64,000 bases of DNA from Flavobacterium sp. FEMGT703F (GCA_002786385.1 PGCN01000012.1:62001-126000), one strand, 5' to 3'; positions 1-9,447 are shown, counted from the stretch's first letter. A program made the numbers and translations. Notes: generated by a model from the letters alone, not told the origin.

Positions 1-528
1 GGTGAAGTTTTTTCCTGAAATCTCGCTTAAATACAACGATTTGATGTCGTTGTTATCCAGTTTGCTGTCTTTGTTAGTATCCATATCGGCCACGGTATAA
101 ACCATCAGTTGCTTTTTGGTTTTATCGGCAGTCGATTTTAAATAAGTAGCCGTTTCGATTAGTAAATTGGCATCACTTAGGGCATAAATGGTGTCCTTCC
201 CTATTTCCTGAAACTTCAAATTCTTGAGATAGCCCGAAATTTGATACTCGCTGTAATTGGAAACAGTGTAACCTGTATTAGAATCGTAAGAAGCTTTGAT
301 GCCTTTTTTATCACCGGATACAGTACCAATAGGAAAAATAAAATAATTAGTGCCGTCCATGTTTATTGGTAAATCGGCTATCTCAATTTGCGTGGTATCC
401 TCGGGAACTTCCGTTTTGGTTTTGGTCGTTTCTTGATAAATCACTTTAGGTTTTGGTGCTTCTTCTTTTTTACAACTAACAAACATTACTCCTAAAACCA
501 AAGCTATACAGAAAGGGTACTTTTTCAT
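1..528 (-). CDS. Surface-exposed lipoprotein, EF-hand-like motif (partial)
   Basis: The reading frame runs from ATG at 528 to the window edge without a stop, so at least 176 residues are present and the C-terminus is missing. The N-terminus MKKYPFCIALVLGVMFVSC is a lipoprotein signal with Cys19 as the likely lipidated residue. It is followed by KKEE, which fits the Lys-(Asp/Glu)2 export signal described for surface lipoproteins of Flavobacteriaceae. Near residues 145-165 there is a DMDTNKDSKLDNND stretch that looks like a calcium-binding EF-hand or dockerin-type loop. It begins 38 bp after the TonB-dependent receptor gene on the same strand, so it probably belongs to that transcript. I do not recognise the family; a surface partner of the receptor is an inference from position only. 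Confidence 0.75.
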   Translation of the reverse strand, partial: MKKYPFCIALVLGVMFVSCKKEEAPKPKVIYQETTKTKTEVPEDTTQIEIADLPINMDGTNYFIFPIGTVSGDKKGIKASYDSNTGYTVSNYSEYQISGYLKNLKFQEIGKDTIYALSDANLLIETATYLKSTADKTKKQLMVYTVADMDTNKDSKLDNNDIKSLYLSEISGKNFT

Positions 529-566
529 CTCAATTCAATTAGTCTTTCAAAAATACAGATTTATTT

Positions 567-3044
567 TTAGAGTTTGGCCGTCAATTTCACATTGAAGACA
601 CGCGTAGTCATATAATTCGGAATACCATACTGATTTTTGGTATACACATCGCGCACCCAAGTATTGGTAATGGCGTTTTGGTTGTTGAATAAATTGAAGA
701 TTTCAAAACCTAATGACAAATCTTGGAATCTTTTAAGCCAATGTCCGTTTGGACGTTCATTATTTCTTTCGGTTAACACATAAGAAAAACCAACATCAGC
801 TCTGCGATAATCGCGCAATCTGCTTTGATACACATAAGCATCTGCATAAGATGGCGAACCTCCGGGCAATCCGGTGTTATAAACCAAATTCAAATACAAT
901 TTCATATTGGGTAAATTCGGCATATAATCTTGGAACAAAATCCCAACTTTCAATCGCTGATCGGTTGGACGCGCAATAAAACCTCTGCCGTCTTGATTTT
1001 CTTCCGTTTTCATGTATCCCAAACTCAACCAAGATTCGGTTCCCGGTACAAACTCACCGTTCAAACGCATGTCCAATCCATAAGCATAAGCTTCGGCATT
1101 ATTATTAGCACGATAACGAATACGAACATTTTCCAAAGTATAGGTATTTACATCGGTCATCGACTTATAATAAGCTTCAGTTACCAATTTAAATTGACGT
1201 TTACTCATTTTGAAATTGTAATCGTTACTCAACACAAAATGCAACGATTGTTGGGCTTTAACATTCGGATTCACCACTCCGTTCAAATCTCTCAACTCTC
1301 TGTAAAATGGCGGTTGGTGGTATAAACCTGTGGCAAAACGAAATACCATATCGCGATCCCAATTGGGTTTTAAAGTAAATTGGGCTCTCGGACTCACTAC
1401 AATCTGGCTTTTCGCATTCGAAATTCCGTCACCCGAAACCGTCCAGTTATGGAAGCGCGCTCCGGCAGTAATCCAAAAATCGCTATTGCCTAACTTAGTT
1501 TCTGTTCGCCATTGGGCAAAACCGGAAATGCGGTCGATATCAATAAAATTAGTCGCTCTCACATTTTGGTAAGGCACCAATGGTCCGACATACGGATTGT
1601 AGGGTTGGTCATTCGGAATATCAATAATAGGCGGATTGATAGAAAACCCGGCAGAATCAATCACTTCCCATTCGACTATACGGTCGCGGAAATTCTCACG
1701 CGTGTATTTAATACCCCAATCGATTTGGTGTTTTTTAAGGTTGATAAAATGCGTTCCCTTCACTTCAGCATTTACAATTAAAGCATCCAAATCGTTGCGC
1801 GCATGATTCAATTGGGTACCGATGCCTTGGGAAAAAGTCACTTCACCTAGGGTTTCCGAACCAATGTTGGTATCGACTTCGCCTAAAAAATAAGCCGCGA
1901 ATATATCAAAGTACTCTTGTTCTTGAGTATGGTAAACCGAAGTAATCAAACGGTAATTGTTGTTGTCATTCGGACTAAAAGAAGATTTGAAAGCCCCGAA
2001 AAGGGTTTGGTATTTGTCGTTTTCCTGACCTTCGTAAAAAATTTGCAGGGCAATTGGTTCGTCTATGGTTCCGAAGTTGGTTTGACGCGTTAAAGGCTGG
2101 TAATTGTATTTATTTTGCGACGCATTTCCTAAGAAACTAAAGTGCCATTTGTCGTTAGGGGAAAAATTCACATTGGTTTGCACATCTACAAAAGTCGGCC
2201 TAAAATTAGTTTGCGTTTCCTGACTGTTCACCAAAAGTGAGTTGTCTCGATAACGAATTCCGGTTATAGCAGACCATTTTTTATTTTTAGAAATGCCTTC
2301 TCCTGTTAAACTTCCGCCCAGGAAACTGGCTTCAGCGGTTAGCCCGAATTTGGTTGGTTTTCGGTAAGTAATGTCCAAAACCGAAGACATTTTATCACCG
2401 TATTTGGCTTGAAAACCACCGGCGGAAAAGTCAATTTTCTGCACCATATCGGTGTTGGTAAAACTCAATCCCTCTTGTTGACCGGAACGAATTAAAAAAG
2501 GGCGATACACTTCTATTTCGTTCACATACACCAAGTTTTCGTCGTAATTCCCGCCGCGTACATTGTAGCCTGAACTCAATTCGTTGTTGGCATTCACGCT
2601 CGGCAAAGCTTTTAAAACACTTTCCACTCCGGGCATAGCACTCGGATTGGTTTTGATGGTTTCAGGTTCGATAGAAGTTATGCCTTGTACTCTTCTTCGG
2701 TTGCTGGTGATGATAACGTCTGAGAGCTGCTCGGCTTTGTCATTCATCATTACGTGGTATTCGAATTCCTCGTTAGGCTTTAATTGCAAAGTTACCGTAA
2801 TGCTTTTCAGCGAAGTATGGGTAAAAACCAACACTACTTTTTGATTGGCCGGCACCACGATTTGGTAAAAACCGTTTTTATCGGTAGAAGACGTTTTGGT
2901 TTGATAGCTGACATTAACATTTTCAACGGGTTGGTTGTTTTCGTCTAAGACAACTCCGGCCACTTTAGCCGTTTGATTTTGGGCCGAAACCACACAACTG
3001 AACGCCAAAAAAAGAAGCGTAAAAAGGATTTGATTTGTTTTCAA
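567..3044 (-). CDS. TonB-dependent outer-membrane receptor
   Basis: 825 residues. A signal peptide ends at about residue 21 (VVSAQ). Residues 25-105 form a carboxypeptidase-regulatory-like beta-sandwich (VAGVVLDENNQPVENVNV). The plug domain follows (about 115-225, with YNVRGGNYDENLVYVNEIEVY), then a long beta-barrel ending in an aromatic-containing strand (VFNVKLTAKL). This is the usual layout of Bacteroidetes TonB receptors, which bring large or scarce ligands across the outer membrane using TonB/ExbBD energy. The ligand cannot be read from the sequence, and no SusD-like partner gene is adjacent. The start is 9 bp after the stop of the M23 peptidase gene, implying co-transcription. Confidence 0.9.
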   Translation of the reverse strand: MKTNQILFTLLFLAFSCVVSAQNQTAKVAGVVLDENNQPVENVNVSYQTKTSSTDKNGFYQIVVPANQKVVLVFTHTSLKSITVTLQLKPNEEFEYHVMMNDKAEQLSDVIITSNRRRVQGITSIEPETIKTNPSAMPGVESVLKALPSVNANNELSSGYNVRGGNYDENLVYVNEIEVYRPFLIRSGQQEGLSFTNTDMVQKIDFSAGGFQAKYGDKMSSVLDITYRKPTKFGLTAEASFLGGSLTGEGISKNKKWSAITGIRYRDNSLLVNSQETQTNFRPTFVDVQTNVNFSPNDKWHFSFLGNASQNKYNYQPLTRQTNFGTIDEPIALQIFYEGQENDKYQTLFGAFKSSFSPNDNNNYRLITSVYHTQEQEYFDIFAAYFLGEVDTNIGSETLGEVTFSQGIGTQLNHARNDLDALIVNAEVKGTHFINLKKHQIDWGIKYTRENFRDRIVEWEVIDSAGFSINPPIIDIPNDQPYNPYVGPLVPYQNVRATNFIDIDRISGFAQWRTETKLGNSDFWITAGARFHNWTVSGDGISNAKSQIVVSPRAQFTLKPNWDRDMVFRFATGLYHQPPFYRELRDLNGVVNPNVKAQQSLHFVLSNDYNFKMSKRQFKLVTEAYYKSMTDVNTYTLENVRIRYRANNNAEAYAYGLDMRLNGEFVPGTESWLSLGYMKTEENQDGRGFIARPTDQRLKVGILFQDYMPNLPNMKLYLNLVYNTGLPGGSPSYADAYVYQSRLRDYRRADVGFSYVLTERNNERPNGHWLKRFQDLSLGFEIFNLFNNQNAITNTWVRDVYTKNQYGIPNYMTTRVFNVKLTAKL

Positions 3045-3053
3045 ACTGTGATT

Positions 3054-4751
3054 TTAAAGTTTTTGACTTCTAAAAAATTGTGTTTCAAAGATAGTAGAAT
3101 TTCCAACATTATCGGTAATGACGATTTTTAAATCATTTTTGCCTTCCTCCACTATGTCATCGTCAAAATGATGGACCAGCTTTTTGGTTTTCGGCTCATA
3201 TTCCAATAAAATCCATTGACCATTCAAGTATCCTTCCCAAGTTTTGATACCTGATAAATCGTCGGAAACCGTAAATCTCAACTCTTTTTGTTGGCTGATC
3301 CATTGGCCTCCAATACGTTTATCTGACTTGATTTTGGGTGGCATACTGTCTTTAAACAACTTGTAAGTTCCCAAATATTTGGTGTAAGTAGTAAACGAAT
3401 TTTTGTGCCGTTTAGTATAATTGTAATAGGTCTTTTTACCATCTACTGTACCGATAAACATACGTTGACGCTCGGATTCAGTGGTTAAACTATCTTCAAA
3501 AGTAATGGTCAGGTTGGCAAAAGCCGGTTCCACATCGTCATGTAGGTAAGCAATACCGTTTTTAACCTCAAAATCCATTTTAAAATCCTTCAAAAAAGCT
3601 TTAGGCGGAATGGTAACAGTTACATTTTCCAAAGCAAAAACCGATTCCTTATCGGCTTTGACCCAATATTTAGCAGTTACCGGCTCTTCCGTAACTTTAA
3701 CCGTCATAGGCGAATATTCAATCGGAATAAAAACGCGAGTGATGTTTTGACTGTAATCAGCAATTTCAATCTTGTAATTTTGGGTGATGTTTGATGCTAT
3801 TTCCAAGACACCGTTTTGGGTTCCGTGTTGGATTATGCTTAACGGATACGGTTTTTCAGCGAAGAGTTTTTGCACGCGTTGACCCGTTTTTTTGTACCGA
3901 CCATAATCGATTAAAGCATTGACATAACGCGTTTCGTCGAAAGAAAAAGTATCAAATTGGTATTGAAAATCGAGTTTGCCGTTTTTAAAAGTTTGGACCT
4001 TGTAAATGCCGTTTCCGTTCCACGAAACATCGTCGTAATCAAAGGCTGTGATTCCAAAACCAACAGTGCCGTTTACCAATACTTTTTCGGCTATATAACT
4101 GCCGTCGTCTTGTTGCGAAATGGCCACAGCAACCGGTCGTTGTGACTGATTTACCACCGTATTTTTGCCCAAGGGATAAACTATCAAATTACTCAACATC
4201 GGCCGTTTTGAATCGGTAATTACGGAATCGAATCCAAAAAACATCGGATTGATAATTTTTTCAGACGCGGTATCTCTAATTTCAAAATGCAAGTGCGGAC
4301 CGTCAGAACCACCGGTGTTTCCGGATAAAGCAATCACATCGCCTTTTTGAACTTGCAATTCATTCGCAGGCAAATACACATCAATTTCATACGATTTGGC
4401 TTGGTATTGTTCGGCTTTGATTCGTTTTTCAACAACGCCGACACCCGATTGTAAATGACCGTAAACCGTGGTAAAACCGTTGGGATGCGTTACGTAAATA
4501 GCCTTTCCGTAACCGTTAACGGCAATTTTAATTCGTGAGATGTAGCCATCGGCAGCAGCATACACCGACAATCCTTCTTTTTGTTGGGTTTTAAAATCGA
4601 AACCCGAATGAAAGTGATTCGGACGCAATTCACCGAAATTTCCGGAAAGCTGTAACGGGATATCCAAAGGCGAACGAAAATAGTCTTTCGGATACTGATT
4701 TTGACCAAAAACCAAAGTGCAAAAACACAAAAACAAGCCAATTAATTTCAT
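3054..4751 (-). CDS. M23 family metallopeptidase (LytM-like endopeptidase)
   Basis: 565 residues with a signal peptide (residues 1-16, ending VFGQ). The M23/LytM zinc domain covers about residues 35-165. It has the HxxxD motif (His48, Asp52) and the HLH motif (His153, His155), the ligands and catalytic residues of peptidoglycan endopeptidases, so the active site looks intact. The remaining 400 residues are beta-rich and contain a Bacteroidetes-type extension of unknown role. The predicted location is periplasm or outer membrane, and the predicted role is cleaving peptide cross-links. It is the first gene of a leftward unit with the TonB receptor (9-bp gap) and a lipoprotein. Confidence 0.88.
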   Translation of the reverse strand: MKLIGLFLCFCTLVFGQNQYPKDYFRSPLDIPLQLSGNFGELRPNHFHSGFDFKTQQKEGLSVYAAADGYISRIKIAVNGYGKAIYVTHPNGFTTVYGHLQSGVGVVEKRIKAEQYQAKSYEIDVYLPANELQVQKGDVIALSGNTGGSDGPHLHFEIRDTASEKIINPMFFGFDSVITDSKRPMLSNLIVYPLGKNTVVNQSQRPVAVAISQQDDGSYIAEKVLVNGTVGFGITAFDYDDVSWNGNGIYKVQTFKNGKLDFQYQFDTFSFDETRYVNALIDYGRYKKTGQRVQKLFAEKPYPLSIIQHGTQNGVLEIASNITQNYKIEIADYSQNITRVFIPIEYSPMTVKVTEEPVTAKYWVKADKESVFALENVTVTIPPKAFLKDFKMDFEVKNGIAYLHDDVEPAFANLTITFEDSLTTESERQRMFIGTVDGKKTYYNYTKRHKNSFTTYTKYLGTYKLFKDSMPPKIKSDKRIGGQWISQQKELRFTVSDDLSGIKTWEGYLNGQWILLEYEPKTKKLVHHFDDDIVEEGKNDLKIVITDNVGNSTIFETQFFRSQKL

Positions 4752-4882
4752 ATAAAAGAAGTTTAGGCTAAGATACTTAAAAGTAAGTTTAAATTTACAT
4801 AAAAATAAAAATCGATTATAATTCTCTCAAAAACAAGAAATTACAAAGCGGTTAAATTTAGTGAGAAATAATCATCAAAACT

Positions 4883-4913
4883 ATTGTGCAAACAAAATAG
4901 AATCCTAACTTTG
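4883..4913 (+). promoter_or_regulatory. Bacteroidetes-type promoter for the coiled-coil/zapA unit
   Basis: ATTG at 4883-4886, a 19-bp spacer, then TAACTTTG at 4906-4913, a full match to TAnnTTTG. The ATG of the first gene follows 27 bp later. Confidence 0.65.
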
Positions 4914-4940
4914 TAAAGTAAGTAATGAATAAAGAAATTT

Positions 4941-5231
4941 ATGAGTGAAATTGCAGAAATAATTGATTCTGTTGAGAGTAGAATTCAAAAACTTTTTACC
5001 AAAATAAACAGTTTAGAGCAGAATGCTGCGGCTTTACGAACAGAATTATTAAAAGCTGCAACTATGATTCAGCAACAAAATGAACAAATCAAGACGTTGC
5101 AGTCTGAATGCGAATCACTCAAAATGACCAATTCATTATTAGGCGGTGAAGAAAACAAACGAGATACGAAGCTTAAAATAAATTCATTAATCCGAGAAAT
5201 AGACTATTGTATTGCGCAACTAGCTGACTAA
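4941..5231 (+). CDS. Small coiled-coil protein upstream of ZapA
   Basis: 96 residues, no signal peptide and no membrane segment. Residues 5-75 show heptad-like spacing of Leu/Ile/Ala with many Glu, Gln and Lys (VESRIQKLFTKINSLEQNAA), so a long coiled coil is expected. I do not recognise a named family. The stop codon is one base from the zapA start, and a consensus promoter lies just upstream, so the two proteins are made together. Position beside zapA suggests a divisome-associated coiled-coil partner, similar in idea to ZapB, but there is no sequence evidence of homology to ZapB. Confidence 0.8.
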   Translation: MSEIAEIIDSVESRIQKLFTKINSLEQNAAALRTELLKAATMIQQQNEQIKTLQSECESLKMTNSLLGGEENKRDTKLKINSLIREIDYCIAQLAD

Positions 5232-5232
5232 G

Positions 5233-5529
5233 ATGGAAAATAAGCTTAAAATAAAGTTATCAATTGCCGACAGAGTTTACCCGTTAACGGTTGACCCTTC
5301 GCAAGAAGAAGGACTGAGAAGTGCTTCGAAAAAAATTGAGGCTATGATTAAGCAATTTGAGGAAAACTATGCGGTACGTGACAAACAGGATGTATTGGCC
5401 ATGTGTGCTTTACAGTTTGCCTCGCAAGTAGAACAGAAGCATGTTGACAATGCCATAGACGGAAAACAAACGCAGGAAAGACTGCAAAAGCTTAATGATT
5501 TATTGCTCGATTATCTCGAAAAAAAATAA
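5233..5529 (+). CDS. zapA: Cell division protein ZapA
   Basis: 98 residues. The N-terminus KLKIKLSIADRVYPLTVDPSQEE matches the ZapA pattern of a beta-hairpin head carrying the I(A/G)xRxYPL-like signature. It is followed by a helical, coiled-coil C-terminus (residues 65-98). ZapA binds FtsZ filaments and bundles the Z-ring in the cytoplasm. The length is normal for the family. It is followed by a 6S-like RNA and rny; zapA next to 6S RNA is also the enterobacterial arrangement. Confidence 0.88.
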   Translation: MENKLKIKLSIADRVYPLTVDPSQEEGLRSASKKIEAMIKQFEENYAVRDKQDVLAMCALQFASQVEQKHVDNAIDGKQTQERLQKLNDLLLDYLEKK

Positions 5530-5552
5530 CGTTCTTAACATAGATTACGACA

Positions 5553-5715
5553 CTGCCTACATTAGATTTTAATTGGTAAACTCAACACTAACAAATTAGA
5601 ATGAGCAAATCGTCGCTACTAAAGCAAGCCGCTGAAACCGCGGATCCTTGAACAGCGAGTTAGCTCAAAACTTGTCTTTACGAGTTTATGCATTCACCTA
5701 ATGTGGGCTTTTTTT
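5553..5715 (+). ncRNA. ssrS: 6S RNA-like transcript (6S-Flavo type)
   Basis: The zapA-rny gap folds as one long interrupted hairpin. Nested pairs, outermost first: 5555-5565 with 5698-5708 (11 bp, one G-U); 5577-5583 with 5682-5688 (7 bp, perfect); 5602-5606 with 5663-5667; 5613-5617 with 5654-5658; 5629-5632 with 5640-5643. Seven T residues (5709-5715) follow the closing stem and can terminate transcription. A rod with a large internal bubble that mimics an open promoter is the hallmark of 6S RNA, which sequesters RNA polymerase holoenzyme. No ORF fits here. Ends are estimated from the structure. Confidence 0.75.
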
Positions 5716-5737
5716 ATAGATAAATACTAACTTAAAC

Positions 5738-7300
5738 ATGGAAATTACACTAATAATAATTGCACTAATTGCCGGAATCGGCGGAGGTTTCGGAATTGCC
5801 AAATTCCTGGAGAAAAGCAATGTCTCCAACATGATTAAAAACGCCAAAAAAGAAGCGAGCTCTATTTTGAGAGACGCCAATATCGAGGCTGAAAACATCA
5901 AGAAAGACAAGCTACTTCAAGCCAAAGAGAAGTTTTTAGAGTTAAAATCGGAACACGAAAAAGAGATTTTAAACAAAGACAAAAAAATCGCTGAAGTAGA
6001 AAAAAGAACGCGCGACAAAGAATCGCAAGTATCCAGCGAATTGGCCAAAGCCAAAAAAGTAAACGACGATTTTGAAGCCAAAACTAAAGAATACGAAGCC
6101 AAAATCGAATTACTTGACAAGAAACACCAAGAACTAGAAAGATTACACAAAAGCCAAGTAGAACAACTGGAAGTGATTTCAGGGTTGTCTGCGGAAGACG
6201 CGCGCGAGCAATTGGTAGAAAGCCTCAAAGCAGAAGCCAAAACCAAAGCGATGTCGCATATCCAAGATACAATAGAAGAGGCAAAACTTACTGCACAACA
6301 AGAAGCTAAGAAAGTTATCATCAATACCATCCAACGCGTCGGCACCGAAGAAGCCGTTGAAAACTGTGTATCAGTATTTAACATCGAATCTGATGACGTG
6401 AAAGGTAGAATTATCGGTCGTGAAGGAAGAAACATTCGCGCTTTAGAAGCCGCTACCGGAGTGGAAATTATTGTAGATGATACGCCGGAAGCTATTATTT
6501 TGTCTTGTTTCGATCCGGTAAGAAGAGAAATAGCTCGTCTATCGTTACACAAATTGGTAACCGATGGACGAATTCACCCGGCCAGAATTGAAGAAGTAGT
6601 AGCCAAAACCACGAAACAAATCGAGGAAGAAATTGCGGAAGTAGGTAAACGTACCGTAATCGATTTAGGGATTCACGGCTTACATCCTGAATTGATTAAG
6701 GTGGTTGGCCGAATGAAATACCGTTCGTCTTACGGACAAAACTTGTTACAACACTCGCGTGAAGTAGCTAAATTGTGTGGTATCATGGCGGCCGAATTAG
6801 GCTTGAACGTAAAACTAGCCAAACGTGCCGGTTTGTTACACGATATCGGAAAAGTACCAGATACCGAAAGTGATTTACCACATGCTTTGTTAGGAATGCA
6901 ATGGGCTGAAAAATACGGAGAAAAAGAAGAAGTATGCAACGCCATCGGAGCGCACCACGACGAGATTGAAATGAAATATTTAATTTCTCCAATCATTCAG
7001 GTTTGTGACGCGATTTCAGGTGCCAGACCGGGCGCTCGTCGTCAGGTATTGGATTCATACATCCAACGTTTGAAAGACTTAGAAAACATTGCCTTTGGAT
7101 TTAATGGCGTGAAAAACGCTTATGCCATCCAAGCCGGACGCGAGCTACGTGTAATAGTAGAAAGTGAAAAAGTAAGCGATGATATGGCCGCGAACTTATC
7201 GTTTGAGATTTCACAGAAAATCCAAACCGAGATGACTTATCCGGGTCAAGTTAAAATTACAGTAATCCGCGAAACACGAGCGGTGAATATTGCAAAATAA
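5738..7300 (+). CDS. rny: Ribonuclease Y
   Basis: 520 residues, the usual length for RNase Y. Order of parts: N-terminal membrane anchor (residues 2-22), a long Glu/Lys-rich coiled coil (about 25-200), a KH RNA-binding domain with [12 protein letters not shown] (about 215-275), and an HD phosphohydrolase domain with [10 protein letters not shown] (about 330-430). It is the membrane-anchored endoribonuclease that starts decay of many mRNAs. It follows the 6S-like RNA by 22 bp, and a strong hairpin terminator sits after its stop. Confidence 0.95.
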   Translation: MEITLIIIALIAGIGGGFGIAKFLEKSNVSNMIKNAKKEASSILRDANIEAENIKKDKLLQAKEKFLELKSEHEKEILNKDKKIAEVEKRTRDKESQVSSELAKAKKVNDDFEAKTKEYEAKIELLDKKHQELERLHKSQVEQLEVISGLSAEDAREQLVESLKAEAKTKAMSHIQDTIEEAKLTAQQEAKKVIINTIQRVGTEEAVENCVSVFNIESDDVKGRIIGREGRNIRALEAATGVEIIVDDTPEAIILSCFDPVRREIARLSLHKLVTDGRIHPARIEEVVAKTTKQIEEEIAEVGKRTVIDLGIHGLHPELIKVVGRMKYRSSYGQNLLQHSREVAKLCGIMAAELGLNVKLAKRAGLLHDIGKVPDTESDLPHALLGMQWAEKYGEKEEVCNAIGAHHDEIEMKYLISPIIQVCDAISGARPGARRQVLDSYIQRLKDLENIAFGFNGVKNAYAIQAGRELRVIVESEKVSDDMAANLSFEISQKIQTEMTYPGQVKITVIRETRAVNIAK

Positions 7301-7305
7301 ACATC

Positions 7306-7335
7306 AAAAAAGGCGACTTAACAGTCGCCTTTTTT
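7306..7335. terminator. Bidirectional terminator, rny / response regulator
   Basis: GGCGACT (7312-7318) pairs with AGTCGCC (7323-7329) around a four-base loop, with A-run 7306-7311 and T-run 7330-7335. It serves rny on the plus strand and the convergent response-regulator gene on the minus strand, whose stop codon it touches. Confidence 0.85.
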
Positions 7336-7726
7336 ATTGGAATATATCTTTAATGAGTGCTACGGTTACCGGCTTGGTGTAGTATTTATGAATTTCTTCC
7401 TTAAACAACTCAGCTTTATTCAAATCTTCCTTATCATCTGAAGAGGTCAGTATGTTAATCACGATGTCTTTGGACAAATTATTTTTGATGGTTTTGTATT
7501 CTTCCAAAAACTGCCAGCCATCCAGCACAGGCATATTGATATCTAATAAAATCAAATCGGGCAAATTGGCACCGCTGTTGATGCAATTTTTCAAACCATT
7601 AATGGCTTCAAATCCATTTTCAAAAAAACTGGGATTCACCTCTATTTGATTGTTTTGCAATAGTTTTTTGATCATAAAATGATGAATCTTATCATCATCC
7701 ACCACAAAAATTTGGTTAAATTTCAT
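7334..7726 (-). CDS. Single-domain response regulator (CheY-like receiver)
   Basis: 130 residues forming a receiver domain only. The acidic pocket is Asp10-Asp12 (VVDDD), the phospho-acceptor is Asp62 (LILLDINMP), Thr94 and Lys118 (YTKPV) complete the conserved set, so it should be phosphorylatable. There is no output domain, hence it acts by protein contact, as in phosphorelays or CheY-like switches. No histidine kinase is nearby, so the partner is unknown. This short form is common in Flavobacterium. Confidence 0.88.
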   Translation of the reverse strand: MKFNQIFVVDDDKIHHFMIKKLLQNNQIEVNPSFFENGFEAINGLKNCINSGANLPDLILLDINMPVLDGWQFLEEYKTIKNNLSKDIVINILTSSDDKEDLNKAELFKEEIHKYYTKPVTVALIKDIFQ

Positions 7727-7785
7727 TGTAAACAGTTTGGGGTTATTGTTGTTTGACGCGGCAAAAATAACAAAAAATCGACAAA

Positions 7786-8685
7786 CTACACTTTTCTCGG
7801 ATGAAATGTATGTATTATTTGTGTTAAGTGTTTGCGATCCAAATGCACATAAACCTCTGTAGTGGTAATAGACTCGTGCCCTAACATCATTTGAATTGAT
7901 CTCAAATCGGCACCGTTTTCCAATAAATGGGTCGCAAAAGAATGCCTCAACGTATGCGGACTGATATTCTTTTGCAAATTGATTTTAACAGCCAGCGTTT
8001 TAATAATAGTAAAAACCATCGCCCTGGTGAGTTGCTTTCCTCTTCGATTTAAGAACAAGGTATCTTCGTGACCTTTAGCAATGTTGAGATGATTTCGAAT
8101 GTTATTTTTATAACTCTCGATATAGCGCTGTGTGCTTTGAGCAATGGGCACAAAGCGCTGCTTATTGCCTTTACCGGTAATTTTTACAAAACCTTCATCG
8201 AAAAACAAATCGGATATTTTGAGCGAAACCAACTCCGAAACCCGCAAACCGCAACTGTACAAAGTTTCTAAAATAGCACGATTGCGTTCGCCTTCGGGTG
8301 TGGATAAATCGACCGCAGCTATTAAATTATCAATATCTTCCACACTGAGTGTATCGGGTAATTTCCGTCCAATTTTAGGCGCTTCTATCAATTCCATGGG
8401 ACTGTCGGACCGATAATCTTCGAAAATTAAATAAGAAAAAAAACTTTTCAATCCGGAGATAATTCTGGCTTGCGAGCGGGCATTGACTTCTTTTGAAACG
8501 GCATAAATGAATTGTTGAATGGTTTCTTCAGCAATTTTTTCCGGAGCCACGCTAATGTTGTTGTCATTTAAAAAAGCGCACAAACGCTCTAAATCGAAGG
8601 TGTAATTGGCTATGGTGTTTTTTGATAAACCCCGTTCAATTTTGAGATACGATTGAAAACTCTTGATATAAGGACTCCAGTTCAT
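7786..8685 (-). CDS. xerD: Site-specific tyrosine recombinase XerD
   Basis: 299 residues, normal for XerC/D. The N-terminal SAM-like DNA-binding domain covers residues 5-90, and the catalytic domain follows with Arg148, Lys172, His244, Arg247, His270 and nucleophile Tyr279, all present. It resolves chromosome dimers at dif during division. XerD is preferred over XerC or a phage integrase because of its length, the HTLRHSFATHLLENGADLR signature and the lack of mobile-element neighbours. It is probably monocistronic, with a terminator upstream separating it from the beta-barrel genes. Confidence 0.88.
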   Translation of the reverse strand: MNWSPYIKSFQSYLKIERGLSKNTIANYTFDLERLCAFLNDNNISVAPEKIAEETIQQFIYAVSKEVNARSQARIISGLKSFFSYLIFEDYRSDSPMELIEAPKIGRKLPDTLSVEDIDNLIAAVDLSTPEGERNRAILETLYSCGLRVSELVSLKISDLFFDEGFVKITGKGNKQRFVPIAQSTQRYIESYKNNIRNHLNIAKGHEDTLFLNRRGKQLTRAMVFTIIKTLAVKINLQKNISPHTLRHSFATHLLENGADLRSIQMMLGHESITTTEVYVHLDRKHLTQIIHTFHPRKV

Positions 8686-8713
8686 ACCACAAAGAAACGA
8701 AAAGTGAAGGTAT

Positions 8714-8741
8714 AAAAAAACCTCTCGAATGGAGAGGTTTT
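8714..8741 (-). terminator. Terminator for the 8761-9384 beta-barrel gene
   Basis: AACCTCTC (8719-8726) pairs with GAGAGGTT (8732-8739) around a 5-base loop. The A-run 8714-8720 gives the U-tract on the minus strand. Confidence 0.8.
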
Positions 8742-8760
8742 TAATTGCTTTTATTTATAC

Positions 8761-9384
8761 TTAAAAATTACATCCTAAGGAAACAGAAAGAACTCTATTG
8801 AATACTTTACCGTTTTCACCTTCTGCATTTTCTCCAATATTAGACAATCCTAAATTATAGCGTACGTTAATCACAGCATGTTTAGAAATGTTATATCCTG
8901 CACCTAAATTAAACCCAAAATCCAAATCTTTAAACCCTTCGTCAATATTTTGAGTATCTGACCCATAACCAATTACTTTTACTTTTAATTTCGCTGCAGT
9001 CATAAAACCAATCTGAGGACCGGCTTCTAAGAAAAACTTACTTTCAGGATAATATTTAAACATCAGCGGTATATTGATATATGATAACTTAAACGTGTTT
9101 TCTGTATCATAAAGATTTCCTGCACCATCATCATAAATAAAATCAAATTTTGCACCTTGAGCCGAATACAAAAGTTCCGGTTGGAAAGCAAATTTTTTGT
9201 TTATCATAATTTCGGCATAACCACCAATGTGGAAATTAACAATAGAACTAGTGCTTGGGAACCCTGCTTCATCAACATTCAGATTAGCAACGTTCAAACC
9301 ACCTTTCAATCCGTACTTAACATTTTGAGCTTGGAGAGAACCTAAGCCAATAAGCGCTACGATAGCTACAAAAAATTTTTTCAT
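8761..9384 (-). CDS. Porin-family outer-membrane beta-barrel protein
   Basis: 207 residues. The chosen start (9384, MKKFFVAIVALIGLG) gives a clean signal peptide ending LQAQ; 26 in-frame codons upstream would place non-signal residues in front and are rejected. The mature part alternates polar and hydrophobic residues and has the family's YGLKGGLNVANL opening, FQPELLYSAQGAKF, FLEAGPQIGF and a final strand ending in Phe. This is the PF13568-type eight-stranded barrel. Two paralogs lie next to it. The function is unknown; small barrels of this type are abundant envelope proteins in Flavobacteria. Confidence 0.85.
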   Translation of the reverse strand: MKKFFVAIVALIGLGSLQAQNVKYGLKGGLNVANLNVDEAGFPSTSSIVNFHIGGYAEIMINKKFAFQPELLYSAQGAKFDFIYDDGAGNLYDTENTFKLSYINIPLMFKYYPESKFFLEAGPQIGFMTAAKLKVKVIGYGSDTQNIDEGFKDLDFGFNLGAGYNISKHAVINVRYNLGLSNIGENAEGENGKVFNRVLSVSLGCNF

Positions 9385-9447
9385 TATCAGTTGTTTTAAG
9401 TTTGAGCGTAAAAGTAGTATTTTATCCACACAAAAACTATTAGGCAT

